DNA of 64,000 bases from Pyxidicoccus parkwaysis (GCF_017301735.1 NZ_CP071090.1:3772001-3836000); one strand, 5' to 3'; positions 41,599-52,835 are shown, counted from the stretch's first letter. The notes: generated by a model not told the origin, from the letters alone. Made by a program: numbers and translations.

Positions 41599-42735
41599 TC
41601 ACGCCGACGTCTTGCGGAACCTTCGCGAGGCCAGCGAGATCACCAGGGTGCCGAACACGCCGAGCAGCACCACCTGCCGCCACAAGTCGCCGAGGCTCGC
41701 GCTCTTGAGCAGCGTGCCGCGCAGCACCTCCACGTAGTAGCGCACCGGGTTGAAGTACGTCACCCACGCGAGCCAGTCCGGCATGGCGTGAATCGGCGTC
41801 ATCACCCCGGACAACAGCACCGCGGGCAGCAGGAAGAGGAAGCCGCCGACGAAGGCCTGCTGCTGCGTGCGGCTCAGCGTGGCGATGAGCAGTCCCACGC
41901 CCAGCGTGGACAGCAGGTAGAGCAGGGTGGCCAGCGCCACGATTCCCAGGTTCCCCCGCAGCGGCACGTGGAAGACCCACGCGCCCACGCTCAGCGCGAG
42001 CCCCACGTCCACGAGGCCGATGAGGACGAAGGGCGTCACCTTGCCCGCCATCAGGATGCCGGGCTTGAGCGGTGTCACCTGGAGCTGCTCCAGCGTGCCG
42101 CTCTCGCGCTCTCGCGCCAGGCCCATGGCCATGATGATGGTGGTGACGACGAGCAGCAGCATCGCCGCGATGCCCGGCACCACGTATACCGCCGTGGACA
42201 GCTCCGGGTTGTAGAGGACGCGCGGCACCAGCGTCACCGGCGACCGCGGCGGCGTCTCTCCACGAGCCACGGCCTCCGACTGCAGCAGCCGCGTCGCACG
42301 GTCGGCCGCGTGCCGCGCCACCATGTCCACCGCCACGCCCGAGCGCACCGGGTCCGAGCCATCCACCAGTGCCTGCACCTGCGCGCCCGTCCCGCGCAGC
42401 ACGTCCTGCTGGAACTCCGGAGGGAAGACCACCGCCACGGAGGCCTCGCCGCGCTCCAGCAACTCCTGCGCGGTGCGCTCGTCCTGGGGCTCCGCCTTCA
42501 AGTCGAGCGTGTCCCCGGCCAGCAGCGAGCGCGCATAGTCGCGGCTCTCCGAGGTGTGGTCGCGGTCCACCACCGCCGTGGGCACGTGGCGCACGTCGAA
42601 GTTCACCGCGAAGCCGAGGACGAAGAGCTGCATCAGCGGCGCAATCGTGAGCAGGGCCATGACGCGCCTGTCCCGCACCGTCTGCCGGACCTCCTTCACC
42701 ACCACGGCCCGGTACTGAATGACCAGGGGATGCAT
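41599..42735 (-). CDS. ABC-2 type permease of the exporter (second permease)
   Basis: A 378-residue integral membrane subunit. An N-terminal helix (about 25-45) is followed by a large extracytoplasmic loop (to about 180). Five C-terminal helices follow with the ABC-2 signature (GLARERESGTLEQLQVTPLKP, RTQQQAFVGGFLFLLPAVLLSGVMTPI). This matches YbhR/YhhJ-type permeases. It is the last gene of a five-gene minus-strand operon starting with the HlyD gene at 46645; a 15-bp gap separates it from the first permease. Two distinct permeases should form the heterodimeric channel. Confidence 0.9.
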   Translation of the reverse strand: MHPLVIQYRAVVVKEVRQTVRDRRVMALLTIAPLMQLFVLGFAVNFDVRHVPTAVVDRDHTSESRDYARSLLAGDTLDLKAEPQDERTAQELLERGEASVAVVFPPEFQQDVLRGTGAQVQALVDGSDPVRSGVAVDMVARHAADRATRLLQSEAVARGETPPRSPVTLVPRVLYNPELSTAVYVVPGIAAMLLLVVTTIIMAMGLARERESGTLEQLQVTPLKPGILMAGKVTPFVLIGLVDVGLALSVGAWVFHVPLRGNLGIVALATLLYLLSTLGVGLLIATLSRTQQQAFVGGFLFLLPAVLLSGVMTPIHAMPDWLAWVTYFNPVRYYVEVLRGTLLKSASLGDLWRQVVLLGVFGTLVISLASRRFRKTSA

Positions 42736-42750
42736 GCGTCCGTCCTCCCT

Positions 42751-43881
42751 TCAGTCCAACCGTCGATGGAAGCGGCGCGTGGCCAGCGTCAGCATCACCG
42801 TCGCGAACGCCGCCATGGCCAACAACTGCGGCCACAGCACGTCCACGCCGTTGCCGCGCAGCAGCACTCCGCGCAGCGTGCTCACGAAGTACCGCGCCGG
42901 AATCAACATGCTCACCACCTTCAGCGGCGGGGGCAGGTTGGCGATGGGGAAGATGAAGCCCGACAGCAGCATGGACGGCAGCACGGACGTCATCGTCGCC
43001 ACCTGCGTCGCCACCACCTGGTTGCGCGTCACCACCGAGATGAGCAGCCCCTGGCCCAGCATGCCGATGAGGAACAGCAGAGCGCCCAGCCCCAGCGCCA
43101 CCACGCTGCCACGCACCGGCACGTCGAACACCCACGCGCCCGCTGTCAGCACCAGCAGCACCTGGAGCAGTCCGATGCCGAGGTACGGCAGCAGCTTGCC
43201 CACGATGATTTCCATGCGCCCCACGGGTGTGGCGAAGAGCTGCTCCATGGAGCCGCGCTCCCACTCGCGCGCCACGGTGAGCGCGGTGATGAGCACCGCG
43301 ACGATGGCCAGCAGGTACGACGCCAGCCCCGGCACCAGGAACAGCGCCGAGCGGCTGTTCGGGTTGAACAGCGTCCGCACCCGCACCTCCAGCGGAGGCG
43401 CCCGAGGCGCGAAGCCCGCGAGCTTCCGGCTCGCCATCTCCACCAGGGCCTGCATCTTGGCCATCGCCTGCGTGGCCGTGTTGCCGTCCGCGCCGTCCAG
43501 GAGGAACTGCACCTCGGCGCCGCCGGTGGCTACGTCCTCGGCGAAGCGGCGGGGCACCACCAGCACGCCAATGGCGCGGCCGCGTCGCAATTCGCGCAGT
43601 GCTTCCTCGGGCGACGTGCCCTCCCACTCAACGATGAACTCCTCGGACGCCGTCACGTTGCGCACCAATTCACGCGACTGCGCGGTGCGGTCCTGGTCCA
43701 CCACCGCGAGGCCCAGGTGGTCCACGTCGAAGCTGATGCCGAAGCCGAAGAGCACCAGCAGCAGCACCGGCATGGCCAGCGCGAGGTAGAGGGTGCGGAT
43801 GTCGCGACGGATGTGCAGCACCTCCTTGCCGGCCATGGCGAGGATGCGGCCCACCGTGCGCTTCACGTGTGAAGTGGCCAT
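42751..43881 (-). CDS. ABC-2 type permease of the exporter (first permease)
   Basis: A 376-residue subunit homologous in layout to the next permease: one N-terminal helix, a periplasmic domain of about 140 residues (with LRELRRGRAIGVLVVP), and five helices including EWERGSMEQLFATPVGRMEIIVGKLLPY and MLPSMLLSGFIFPIANLPPPLK. YbhS-like. It starts 6 bp after the stop of the ATPase gene. Its companion is the permease at 41599. Confidence 0.9.
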   Translation of the reverse strand: MATSHVKRTVGRILAMAGKEVLHIRRDIRTLYLALAMPVLLLVLFGFGISFDVDHLGLAVVDQDRTAQSRELVRNVTASEEFIVEWEGTSPEEALRELRRGRAIGVLVVPRRFAEDVATGGAEVQFLLDGADGNTATQAMAKMQALVEMASRKLAGFAPRAPPLEVRVRTLFNPNSRSALFLVPGLASYLLAIVAVLITALTVAREWERGSMEQLFATPVGRMEIIVGKLLPYLGIGLLQVLLVLTAGAWVFDVPVRGSVVALGLGALLFLIGMLGQGLLISVVTRNQVVATQVATMTSVLPSMLLSGFIFPIANLPPPLKVVSMLIPARYFVSTLRGVLLRGNGVDVLWPQLLAMAAFATVMLTLATRRFHRRLD

Positions 43882-43887
43882 GGCGCG

Positions 43888-44826
43888 TCAGTCCTCCCCT
43901 CGCTGCGCCCCGGCGGTGAGCGCCAGGAACACGTCGTCGAGCGTGGGCGCGGACTCCTCCATCTCCAGCGGGTCCACGCCCCGCGCGCGCAGCCACTGCC
44001 CGAGCGAGTCCGCCGTCAGCCTCGCCGGGTCCACGCGCACCGTCGCGCCCGAGCCGAAGCGGCTCACGTCCAGCACGCCGGGCTCGCCGCGCAGCGCGTC
44101 CAGCGCGTGGGCGAGGTTGGGGCCGCGCACCTCGAGGACGCGGCCCGGGGCGTGCGTGCGCTTGAGTCCCTCGGGCGTGTCCAGCGCCACCAGCCGGCCG
44201 TCCACCATGATGCCGATGCGCGCGCAGTTCTCCGCCTCGTCCATGTAGTGCGTGGTGACGAAGACGGTGGTGCCGCCCGCGGCCAGCTCGCGGATGAGCG
44301 ACCAGAAGGAACGGCGCTGCATCGGGTCCACACCCGCGGTGGGCTCGTCGAGGAAGACGATGCGCGGGCGGTGCAGCACCGCGCTGGCCAGCGCCACGCG
44401 CTGTTGCAGACCGCCCGGCAGCGAGCCCGTCACCTCGTCCTGGATGGAGGTGAGCTGCATGCGCTCCAGCATCTCGCCGATGCGCCGCTCCAATTCGCGC
44501 CCGTGCGCGCCGTAGGCGGACGCGAAGAACTCCAGGTTCGCGCGCACCGTCAGGTCCAGGTACAGCGAGAAGCGCTGGGACATGTAGCCGATGCCCGCCT
44601 TCACCCGTTCCGGCTCGGCGCTCACGTCGTGGCCCGCGACACGCGCGTGGCCTCCCGTGGGCTTCAAGAGGCCGCACAGCATGCGGATGGTGGTGGACTT
44701 GCCGGCGCCGTTCGCGCCCAGGTAGCCGAAGATTTCTCCGGTCCCCACGGTGAAGCTCACGTCGTTCACCGCGGTGAAGGCGCCGAAGCGGCGCGTGAGG
44801 TGCTCCACCTCGATGGCGGTGCTCAT
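43888..44826 (-). CDS. ABC exporter ATPase (YbhF C-half-like)
   Basis: A 312-residue ATP-binding subunit. It has Walker A GANGAGKST (about 37-45), Q-loop YMSQRFSLYLDLTV, signature LPGGLQQRVALASAVLHRPRIVFLDEPTAGVDP (note LPGGL rather than LSGGQ) with Walker B, and H-loop VTTHYMDEA. The C-terminal DRIxxL-type domain carries RGVDPLEMEESAPTLDDVFLALT. ATGA overlap couples it to the upstream ATPase gene. In E. coli YbhF this and the following domain are one chain; here they are separate genes. Confidence 0.92.
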   Translation of the reverse strand: MSTAIEVEHLTRRFGAFTAVNDVSFTVGTGEIFGYLGANGAGKSTTIRMLCGLLKPTGGHARVAGHDVSAEPERVKAGIGYMSQRFSLYLDLTVRANLEFFASAYGAHGRELERRIGEMLERMQLTSIQDEVTGSLPGGLQQRVALASAVLHRPRIVFLDEPTAGVDPMQRRSFWSLIRELAAGGTTVFVTTHYMDEAENCARIGIMVDGRLVALDTPEGLKRTHAPGRVLEVRGPNLAHALDALRGEPGVLDVSRFGSGATVRVDPARLTADSLGQWLRARGVDPLEMEESAPTLDDVFLALTAGAQRGED

Positions 44827-45584
44827 GCGGCCCTCCCGCCGGTGCCATTGCGCCGCTCCACCAGCGCGAGGAACACCGCCTCGAAGTTGGAGGCCGCAAC
44901 ACCGTGCTGGCGCGCCAGCTCTCGCGGGCCGCCCTCGGCGATGAGCTCGCCCGCGTAGAGCAGCCCCACGCGGTGGCAGCGCGCGGCCTCGTCCATGTAC
45001 GGCGTGGACACCACCAGCGTCATGCCGTCGTGGACCAGCGTGTAGAGCAGCTCCCAGAGCTCTCGGCGGCTCACCGGGTCCACGCCGTTGGTGGGCTCGT
45101 CCAGCAGCAGCACGCGCGGCCGGTGGAGCAGGGCGCACGCCAGCGCCAGCTTCTTGTACATGCCGCCGGAGAGCGCATCCGCGCGCCGGTCCGTGAAGCG
45201 GCCCAGCCGGGTGATGTCCAGCAGCTTCTCGCGCCGCGACGCGAAGTCCTCCTTCGACAGGCCGAACAGCCGCGCGAAGAAGTGGAGGTTCTCATCCACG
45301 CTCAGGTCGCCGTAGAGGGTGTTGCGCTGCGGCACCAGGCCCAGCCCCTCGCGCACCTGGGAGCGCGGGTGCGTCGGGTCCTCGCCCAGCATCCGCACGT
45401 GGCCGCCGTCCGCGCGCAGCAGGCCCGCCATGAGGCGGATGGCCGTCGTCTTCCCCGCGCCGTCCGGGCCCACGAGGCCGTACACCTCGCCGTGGCCCAC
45501 CGCCAGCGAGACGCCGCGCAGGGCCTCCGTCTTGCCGAAGCTCTTCCGCACCGCCTCCAGCGCGACGTCCGGCGCGTCGCTCAT
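44823..45584 (-). CDS. ABC exporter ATPase (YbhF N-half-like)
   Basis: A 253-residue ATP-binding subunit. It has Walker A GPDGAGKTT (the D after GP is typical of the N-half of YbhF/RbbA-type proteins), Q-loop LVPQRNTLYGDLSV, signature LSGGMYKKLALACALLHRPRVLLLDEPTNGVDP, and H-loop STPYMDEA (the histidine is replaced by proline, as in this subgroup). It overlaps the HlyD gene stop as ATGA and the second ATPase gene likewise. Together the two ATPases drive the two permeases. Confidence 0.92.
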   Translation of the reverse strand: MSDAPDVALEAVRKSFGKTEALRGVSLAVGHGEVYGLVGPDGAGKTTAIRLMAGLLRADGGHVRMLGEDPTHPRSQVREGLGLVPQRNTLYGDLSVDENLHFFARLFGLSKEDFASRREKLLDITRLGRFTDRRADALSGGMYKKLALACALLHRPRVLLLDEPTNGVDPVSRRELWELLYTLVHDGMTLVVSTPYMDEAARCHRVGLLYAGELIAEGGPRELARQHGVAASNFEAVFLALVERRNGTGGRAA

Positions 45585-46645
45585 GGCTGCTGCTCCGCCA
45601 CCGCCGGCGCCTGCCGGGGCTGCAGCGTGATTTCCACCGGCATGCCCGGCAGCAGCACGCCCTCCGGCGCGTCGATGTGGACCTCAACGGGGTAGACGAG
45701 CCTGTCCCTGTCGCTGCGCGTCTGCACGTTGCGCGGCGTGAAGGCCGCCTCGCGCGCGACGGTGACGACGCGGGCGTTGAAGGTGCGGTCCGGGTACGCG
45801 TCCGCGCGCACCGTGGCCTCCTGTCCGGGGTGCGCCGCCGCCAGCTCCGCGTTGGGCAGGTAGAAGGTGGCCTTGGGACGGGCCGTGTCCACCAGCCGCG
45901 CTACCACCGCGCCGGGCAGGGCCAGCTCTCCGGGCTCCAGCGCCAGCGTCTCCACCGTGCCCGAGATGGGCGCACGCAATTCACACTCCGCCACGTTGAT
46001 GCGGGCGCGGCGCACCGTGGCGTCGGCGGCCTCCACTCCGCGTGCGGCGGACTCGGCCTGCTGCAGGCTCGCGCGCTCCTGCTCGGCGGCGGCGCGGGCC
46101 TGTCGCCCGGCGGCGGTGCTGGCGTGACGCGCGGCCTCCAACTGCTGCTCCAGCGACGCGGCCTGCGCCTTCGCCTGGTCCAGCGAGGCCTCCGTCGTCG
46201 CCGCCCCCATCTGCTGGAGGCGGTCCGCCTGCCGCTTCGCGAGTCCCTGCTGGTCCGCGAGCGAAGCAATCTGCGCCTGGCTGCCCGTGGCCTGCGCGGC
46301 CACGGCCTCGCTGTTGCGGGTGGCGGCCATGGCAGCGGCCTTCGCGGCATCTGCCTGGGCACGCGCCATGGCCAGCCGCGCCTCTGTCTCCGAGAGGCTG
46401 GCCTCGGGCTCGGTGCAGTCGAGCGTGACGAGCAGCGCGCCCTTGGCCACCCGGTCGCCTTCCTCCACGTGCCGCGTCACCACGCGGGCGTTGATGCGGG
46501 AGCGCACATCCACCCCGGTGCCCTCCACCACACCCGAGCCGCCAGCAGGGCCTTCCGCCGCCCGGCGGTCCTTCAGGATGCGGACGCCCAGCAGGGCGCC
46601 GAGCACGCCCACCAGGACCACGAACAACAGGACGGCACGTCGCAT
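45581..46645 (-). CDS. HlyD-family membrane fusion protein of the exporter
   Basis: A 354-residue periplasmic adaptor (YbhG-like). An N-terminal anchor (MRRAVLLFVVLVGVLGALLGVRIL) is followed by the lipoyl half-motif VVTRHVEEGDRVAKGALLVTLD. A long alpha-helical coiled coil (about 85-205, rich in Ala, Gln and Arg) comes next, then the second half ECELRAPISGTVETLALEPGE and the beta-barrel region. GGGGAGAG lies three bases before the ATG. It links the inner-membrane pump to an outer-membrane TolC-like protein encoded elsewhere. It is the first gene of the exporter operon; export of drugs or metabolites is inferred from the family. Confidence 0.92.
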   Translation of the reverse strand: MRRAVLLFVVLVGVLGALLGVRILKDRRAAEGPAGGSGVVEGTGVDVRSRINARVVTRHVEEGDRVAKGALLVTLDCTEPEASLSETEARLAMARAQADAAKAAAMAATRNSEAVAAQATGSQAQIASLADQQGLAKRQADRLQQMGAATTEASLDQAKAQAASLEQQLEAARHASTAAGRQARAAAEQERASLQQAESAARGVEAADATVRRARINVAECELRAPISGTVETLALEPGELALPGAVVARLVDTARPKATFYLPNAELAAAHPGQEATVRADAYPDRTFNARVVTVAREAAFTPRNVQTRSDRDRLVYPVEVHIDAPEGVLLPGMPVEITLQPRQAPAVAEQQP

Positions 46646-47085
46646 GGACTCTCCCCTCGAAGCCGCGACTCGTCGCGCGGTGACGGGCAGGCCCATGGCA
46701 AGGCCCATGCCGTGGGCGCGTCAGTCGGAGGGAGTGCCGGGGTGTCGGATGCCCGCGCGGTCCCCCTGCCGGAAACCCGGCACCCCCGCCGGAAGGCCGA
46801 CGGGCTCCTTCCAGCGGGCCGTTCACATCCTTTCGTCCGGCAAACCCGTCTCGGCAAAACTGCGCACGCGCCGTGAGCGGGGCTCCTTCCGAGGGGGCGA
46901 GTCATTCGACACCGCTTCTTCATGCTTCTTCACGGGCTGGCGAAAAGGGCGGCGTGGCACCTTGGGCCCGACCTCTTCCAGGGGGAGGAGGGGCCGCCGG
47001 AGGCCGCATGCGCCGGTGGCATCGCCATTGCTCAGCGAGTCGTGCGCCACATCCCGTGCGCACCCGAGGAAGGGGAAGACGCCCC
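46646..47085. other. Intergenic region, 440 bp, no gene recognised
   Basis: This is the divergent region between the exporter operon and the histidine kinase. Open frames here are read-throughs of high-GC sequence without signal peptides, conserved-looking motifs or strong ribosome sites. It presumably contains promoters, but no convincing operator was found. Confidence 0.45.
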
Positions 47086-47316
47086 ATGCTGCTCGACATG
47101 TACCTGTTCTTCTGTCTGCCACTCCCGAGCCCGGCGCGCGCCTCCGTCCTGCCTCGACGGGTACGGGGTGGTTCCGGGAGACAGGCCTCGCCCGGTCCCC
47201 GGAAGCCCTCGCGCCAGGACGCGGGCGGGCAGGCCGGCAAGGGGACGCGGGGGAAGCGGCGCTCGACCCGGCCAGCGCTTCGGGTCATCGATGGAGGCCG
47301 CCCCGGCGTACCATGA
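47086..47316 (+). CDS. Possible small basic protein upstream of the kinase
   Basis: A 76-residue frame with a short hydrophobic start (MLLDMYLFFCLPLPSPARAS) and a very basic Gly/Arg-rich body ending in LRVIDGGRPGVP. GGGGAAG lies about nine bases before the ATG and the stop is 26 bp from the kinase start, which suggests a leader or small gene of the same operon. The composition could also be a high-GC artefact, so it is listed with low confidence. Confidence 0.35.
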   Translation: MLLDMYLFFCLPLPSPARASVLPRRVRGGSGRQASPGPRKPSRQDAGGQAGKGTRGKRRSTRPALRVIDGGRPGVP

Positions 47317-47342
47317 GACACGAGGTGTGAGTGGAAGAGGCC

Positions 47343-48675
47343 ATGGACTCGCGGACCCGGCGCAACTTCAAGGACATCCAGCTCCGGCACCTCAGCCGCA
47401 TCTTCGGGCGCATGGTGGTGCTGCGAGCCTCCGTCGGCGCCGGCCTCTTCCTCGCGGTCGCGGCGATGGTGGTGGCGGACGGCGCGCCGTGGCGGATGGT
47501 CTGGCTCGTCGTGCAGAAAGTCTGCGCGCTCTCGTTCTTCTTCTTCGAGCTGCGTCGTTACAAGCGTGAGGGACTCACGAAGCGCAGCGTGCCCATCAAC
47601 CTGCTCCTGGGCGTGATGTTCCAGCAGAGCCTGGTGATGGGGACGGGAGGCCTGGCCAGCCCGCTCCTGTTCATGGTGTTCCCGCTGGCCTTCGTGGGCG
47701 CCACCACGCTTCCTCGGGTGTGGCATCTGCGCGTATTCAAGGCGGAGCTCCTGGCCTTGACGTTGATGGCGGTGCCCCAGCTCGCGGGCTGGTTGCCCAT
47801 GCTGCCGCTGTCCTACGTGGGCGCGCCGCCCCGGCCGTGGATGTTCGCCATCGCGTTGGGGATGTTCCTGCTCATCATCGCGACCAACGCAGTGGGCGCC
47901 GCCATCCGCATGACGTTCGACGACATGCTCCTCGACGCGCTGGCGCAGCGGGACGAACTGCTGGCCACGCACCGCTCGTACTCGCGCGCGCTGGAGTCCA
48001 TGTCCGGCGAGATTGCCCATGAGCTCAAGAACCCGCTGGCCACGGTGAAGGGGCTCACGCAGCTCATGGTGCGCGAGGCCGGCCGCGCCCAGCCCACCGA
48101 GCGCCTGGAGGTGCTGTCGAGCGAGGTGGTGCGGATGCAGGGCATCCTGGAGGAGTTCCTCAACTTCTCGCGGCCCCTGGTGCCGTTGTCGGTGAGCGCG
48201 GTGGACCTGGTGGCGCTGTGCGACGAGGAGCTGGTGCTTCATGAAGGACTGGCGGCGCAGGGTGAGGTGAAGCTGGAGCGCGTGGGCGTGGGGCCGGTGC
48301 ATGCGGTATGCGACCCGCGCAAGGTGAAGCAGGTGGTGATGAACCTGCTTCACAACGCAATCGAGGCGAGCCCGCGCGGAGGCCACGTGATTCTGGAGGT
48401 GGACGCGAACTCCATCGGCGAGGCTCGGGTGTCCATCAAGGACCAGGGCGAGGGCCTTCCGCTCCAGGTCGCGGGCCGTGCCTTCGAGGCGGGCGTCACC
48501 AGCAAGTCGAAGGGCTCCGGGCTGGGGCTGACGGTGGCGCGCGCGCTGGCGCGGCAGCATGGTGGAGACGTCAAGCTGGAGAACGCGTCCGGAGGAGGGT
48601 GCGTGGCGGAGCTGGTGCTGCCCAGGGAGCTGCCCGCGGACATCCTCAAGCCCGTCGGTTCAGGCGAGGTGGCCC

Positions 48676-48686
<11 letters not shown>
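47343..48686 (+). CDS. Membrane-bound sensor histidine kinase
   Basis: A 447-residue protein with about six transmembrane helices (residues 25-190) and no extracytoplasmic sensor domain. DHp His226 is in SGEIAHELKNPLATVKGLTQLM. The ATPase domain has the N box NLLHNAIEASPRGG, the G1 DQGEGLP and the G2 SGLGLTVARALARQHGG. This matches the NtrB-like group of kinases that pair with NtrC-type regulators. Its stop overlaps the start of the NtrC-type gene by 11 bp, so the pair is cognate. A GTG twelve bases upstream is an alternative start. Confidence 0.9.
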
Positions 48687-50109
<1,423 letters not shown>

Positions 50110-50219
50110 GGCGCCCGGTCCGGGAGTGTCCACTCTCCGGGTGAAGTGTTTCCTTGTCGGCATCGCGTCATGGTGGGGCTGCTGGAAGCGGCGCGGATGC
50201 GGTCATTCTTCGCCGCACC

Positions 50220-50795
50220 GTGCCCGCGACCCTGCGCTCGAGACCCGTGCCCGACGCCATACCCCCACGTCCCCCCGTCACATCGTCGCAGGTGAGCATC
50301 CTGCTGGTGGACGACCTTCCGGCGAACCTCTTCGCGCTGGAGTGCATCCTCGCCCCGCTCGGGCAGCGGCTGGTGCGCGCCGCGTCCGGACAGGAAGCGC
50401 TCCGGCGGGTGCTCGACGAGGACTTCGCCGTCATCCTCCTGGACCTGCGGCTGGGCGACATGAACGGCGTGGACGTGCTGACGCTGCTGCGCCAGCGCGA
50501 GCGCAACCGGCGCACGCCCGTCCTCATCCTGTCCGGAATGGACGGGGACGCTCCGGAGCTGCAACCGGCCTTCAAGCAGGGCGCCGTGGACTACATGCGC
50601 AAGCCCCTGGTGCCCGACGTGCTGAGGGACAGGGTGTCACTCTTCGTGGAGCTGCGTCAGATGCAGGCCGCGCTGCGTCGACAGGAACAGCAGATCGGCG
50701 AGCTGTCCCGGCGGCTCGACGAAGCCGAGCGCGAGCTGGCCGTGCGCCGTTCCGCTTCTGGGACGCCCGTTCCACATCCGGAACGCGCGGAGTGA
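50220..50795 (+). CDS. Stand-alone response regulator with coiled-coil tail
   Basis: A CheY-like receiver: VSILLVDDLPANLFALECIL, phospho-acceptor Asp in VILLDLRLGDMNG, LILSGMDGD, and the conserved Lys in VDYMRKPLVPD. An amphipathic coiled coil follows (MQAALRRQEQQIGELSRRLDEAERELA) instead of an output domain. The start is uncertain: TTG 50154, GTG 50220 or GTG 50247 are in frame and none has a strong ribosome site. The gene lies 111 bp after the NtrC gene and may relay signals or act as an adaptor. Confidence 0.82.
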   Translation: MPATLRSRPVPDAIPPRPPVTSSQVSILLVDDLPANLFALECILAPLGQRLVRAASGQEALRRVLDEDFAVILLDLRLGDMNGVDVLTLLRQRERNRRTPVLILSGMDGDAPELQPAFKQGAVDYMRKPLVPDVLRDRVSLFVELRQMQAALRRQEQQIGELSRRLDEAERELAVRRSASGTPVPHPERAE

Positions 50796-50857
50796 GCCGG
50801 CGCCCCTCGGTGCGCTGAGCCACGGGCTCGGGAACAAAGCATGCAGACAGGCGTTGG

Positions 50858-50876
50858 GGGCGATTTGTTGTCGCCC
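50858..50876 (+). other. Hairpin before the CocE gene
   Basis: GGGCGA (50858-50863) and TCGCCC (50871-50876) form a 6-bp stem with a 7-base loop between the receiver gene and the hydrolase ribosome binding site. It could be a leader structure or a weak terminator; no T-run follows. Confidence 0.35.
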
Positions 50877-50894
50877 TCTCCCCCAGGAGCGTGC

Positions 50895-52835
50895 ATGCAC
50901 TCCGTGTCCCGCAGCCTCGCGGCACTGCTGCTGTTCTCCCTCGCCAGTCCCGCGGGGGCGCAGAGCACCGCGCAGGCCCAGAAGCCTCCGTACGGCTATT
51001 CCCCCGAGCGCGTCGAGCGCATCCGCTCGCACTACATCAAGTACGAGTTCCGCATCCCGATGCGCGACGGCGTGCGCCTGTTCACCGCCGTCTACGTGCC
51101 GGTCGACGCGTCGCCGACGAAGCGCTACCCCATGCTGATGATGCGCACGCCCTACACCGTGGCGCCGTATGGCGTGGACCGGTACCCGGGCTCGCTGGCT
51201 CCGAGCGAGGCCTTCGAGAAGGAGGGCTTCATCTTCGTGGGCCAGGACGTGCGCGGCACCCACATGTCCGAGGGCGAGTTCCTCAACGTCCGCCCGCACA
51301 ACCCGAAGAAGTCCGGGCCGAAGGACGTGGACGAGAGCACGGACACGTACGACACCATCGACTGGCTCGTGAAGCACGTGCCCAACAACAACGGCCGCGT
51401 GGGCCAGTGGGGCATCTCGTATCCGGGCTTCTACACGTCGGCGGGTGCCATCGACTCGCACCCGGCGCTCAAGGCCGTGTCCCCGCAGGCGCCCATCGCC
51501 GACTGGTTCTGGGACGACATGCACCGGCACGGCGCCTTCAACCTGGCGCTCGCGTTCAACTTCTTCTCCGTCTTCGGCCAGCCACGTCCGCAGCCCACCG
51601 ACAACGAGGAGTGGAAGCCCTACGACATGGGCACGCCGGACGCGTATGACTTCTTCCTGGACCTGGGGCCGCTGCGCAACGCGGACGCGCAGCACCTCAA
51701 GGGTCAGGTGGCCTTCTGGAAGGACATCGTCGCGCACCCCAACTACGACGCCTACTGGCAGGCGCGGAACCTGCTGCCGCACCTGAAGAACATCAAGGCG
51801 GCGGTGATGACGGTGGGCGGCTGGTTCGACACCGAGGACCTGTACGGCCCGCTGCGGACCTACGCGGCGATCGAGAAGCAGAACCCCGGCACCACCAACA
51901 CGCTCATCATGGGCCCTTGGCGCCACGGCGGCTGGCAGGCCACCGAGGGCTCCGAGCTGGGTGACGCGGAGTTCGGCTTCAAGACGAGCGAGACGTACCA
52001 GGACCTGGCGCTCGAGTTCTTCAAGTCGTACCTCAAGGACAACAAGAAGCCGGACCTGCCGGAGGCGCTGGTGTTCGAGACGGGCGCCAACCGCTGGCGC
52101 CGCTTCGAGTCCTGGCCGCCGAAGGGCGTGCGCGAGACGAAGCTCTTCTTCCAGCCGAAGGGCGGCTTGTCCCTCAACAAGGCGCCCACCGCCACCACGG
52201 AGACGTTCGCCGAGTACGTGAGCGACCCGGACAAGCCGGTGCCGTACACGGCGGAGCTGACGTCGGGCTGGAGCAAGAACTACATGACGGAGGACCAGCG
52301 CTTCGCGTCGCGCCGGCCGGACGTGCTGGTGTTCGAGACGGAGCCGCTCACGCAGGACCTCACGCTGGCGGGCCCGCTGGAGGCGGAGCTCTGGGTGTCC
52401 ACCACCGGCACGGACGCGGACTGGGTGGTGAAGCTGGTGGACGTGAATCCGGGCAAGCAGCGCGGCTGGAAGAAGGAGGACGAGTTCTCCGGCAAGAAGA
52501 ACCGCGGCGGCCAGCAGACGCTGGTGCGCGGTGAGCCGTTCCGCGGCCGCTTCCGCGACAGCTACAGCGAGCCGAAGCCCTTCAAGCCCGGCGAGGTGAC
52601 GAAGGTGCACTTCACCATCAACGACGTGTTCCACACCTTCCAGCGCGGACACCGGGTGATGATCCAGGTGCAGTCGAGCTGGTTCCCCTTCATCGACCGC
52701 AACCCGCAGACCTTCGTCCCCAACATCTTCGAGGCGAAGGCCGAGGACTTCACGCGCGCCAACCACCGCGTCTACATGTCCGCGGCGCACCCCAGCTTCG
52801 TGAAGGTGGGCGTGCTGCCGTCGGACGACGAGTAG
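50895..52835 (+). CDS. Exported CocE/NonD-family hydrolase (peptidase S15-like)
   Basis: A 646-residue enzyme with a signal peptide (LLLFSLASPAGAQ). The alpha/beta-hydrolase triad is clear: nucleophile Ser175 in GISYPG, Asp312 in GGWFDTEDLYG, and His344 in GPWRHGGW. The C-terminal jelly-roll (from about 440, RRPDVLVFETEPLTQDLTLAGPLEAELWVSTTG) is typical of X-Pro dipeptidyl peptidase, cocaine esterase and alpha-amino-acid ester hydrolase. AGGAG lies five bases before the ATG. The natural ester or peptide substrate is unknown; export suggests a role in degrading outside material. Confidence 0.93.
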   Translation: MHSVSRSLAALLLFSLASPAGAQSTAQAQKPPYGYSPERVERIRSHYIKYEFRIPMRDGVRLFTAVYVPVDASPTKRYPMLMMRTPYTVAPYGVDRYPGSLAPSEAFEKEGFIFVGQDVRGTHMSEGEFLNVRPHNPKKSGPKDVDESTDTYDTIDWLVKHVPNNNGRVGQWGISYPGFYTSAGAIDSHPALKAVSPQAPIADWFWDDMHRHGAFNLALAFNFFSVFGQPRPQPTDNEEWKPYDMGTPDAYDFFLDLGPLRNADAQHLKGQVAFWKDIVAHPNYDAYWQARNLLPHLKNIKAAVMTVGGWFDTEDLYGPLRTYAAIEKQNPGTTNTLIMGPWRHGGWQATEGSELGDAEFGFKTSETYQDLALEFFKSYLKDNKKPDLPEALVFETGANRWRRFESWPPKGVRETKLFFQPKGGLSLNKAPTATTETFAEYVSDPDKPVPYTAELTSGWSKNYMTEDQRFASRRPDVLVFETEPLTQDLTLAGPLEAELWVSTTGTDADWVVKLVDVNPGKQRGWKKEDEFSGKKNRGGQQTLVRGEPFRGRFRDSYSEPKPFKPGEVTKVHFTINDVFHTFQRGHRVMIQVQSSWFPFIDRNPQTFVPNIFEAKAEDFTRANHRVYMSAAHPSFVKVGVLPSDDE

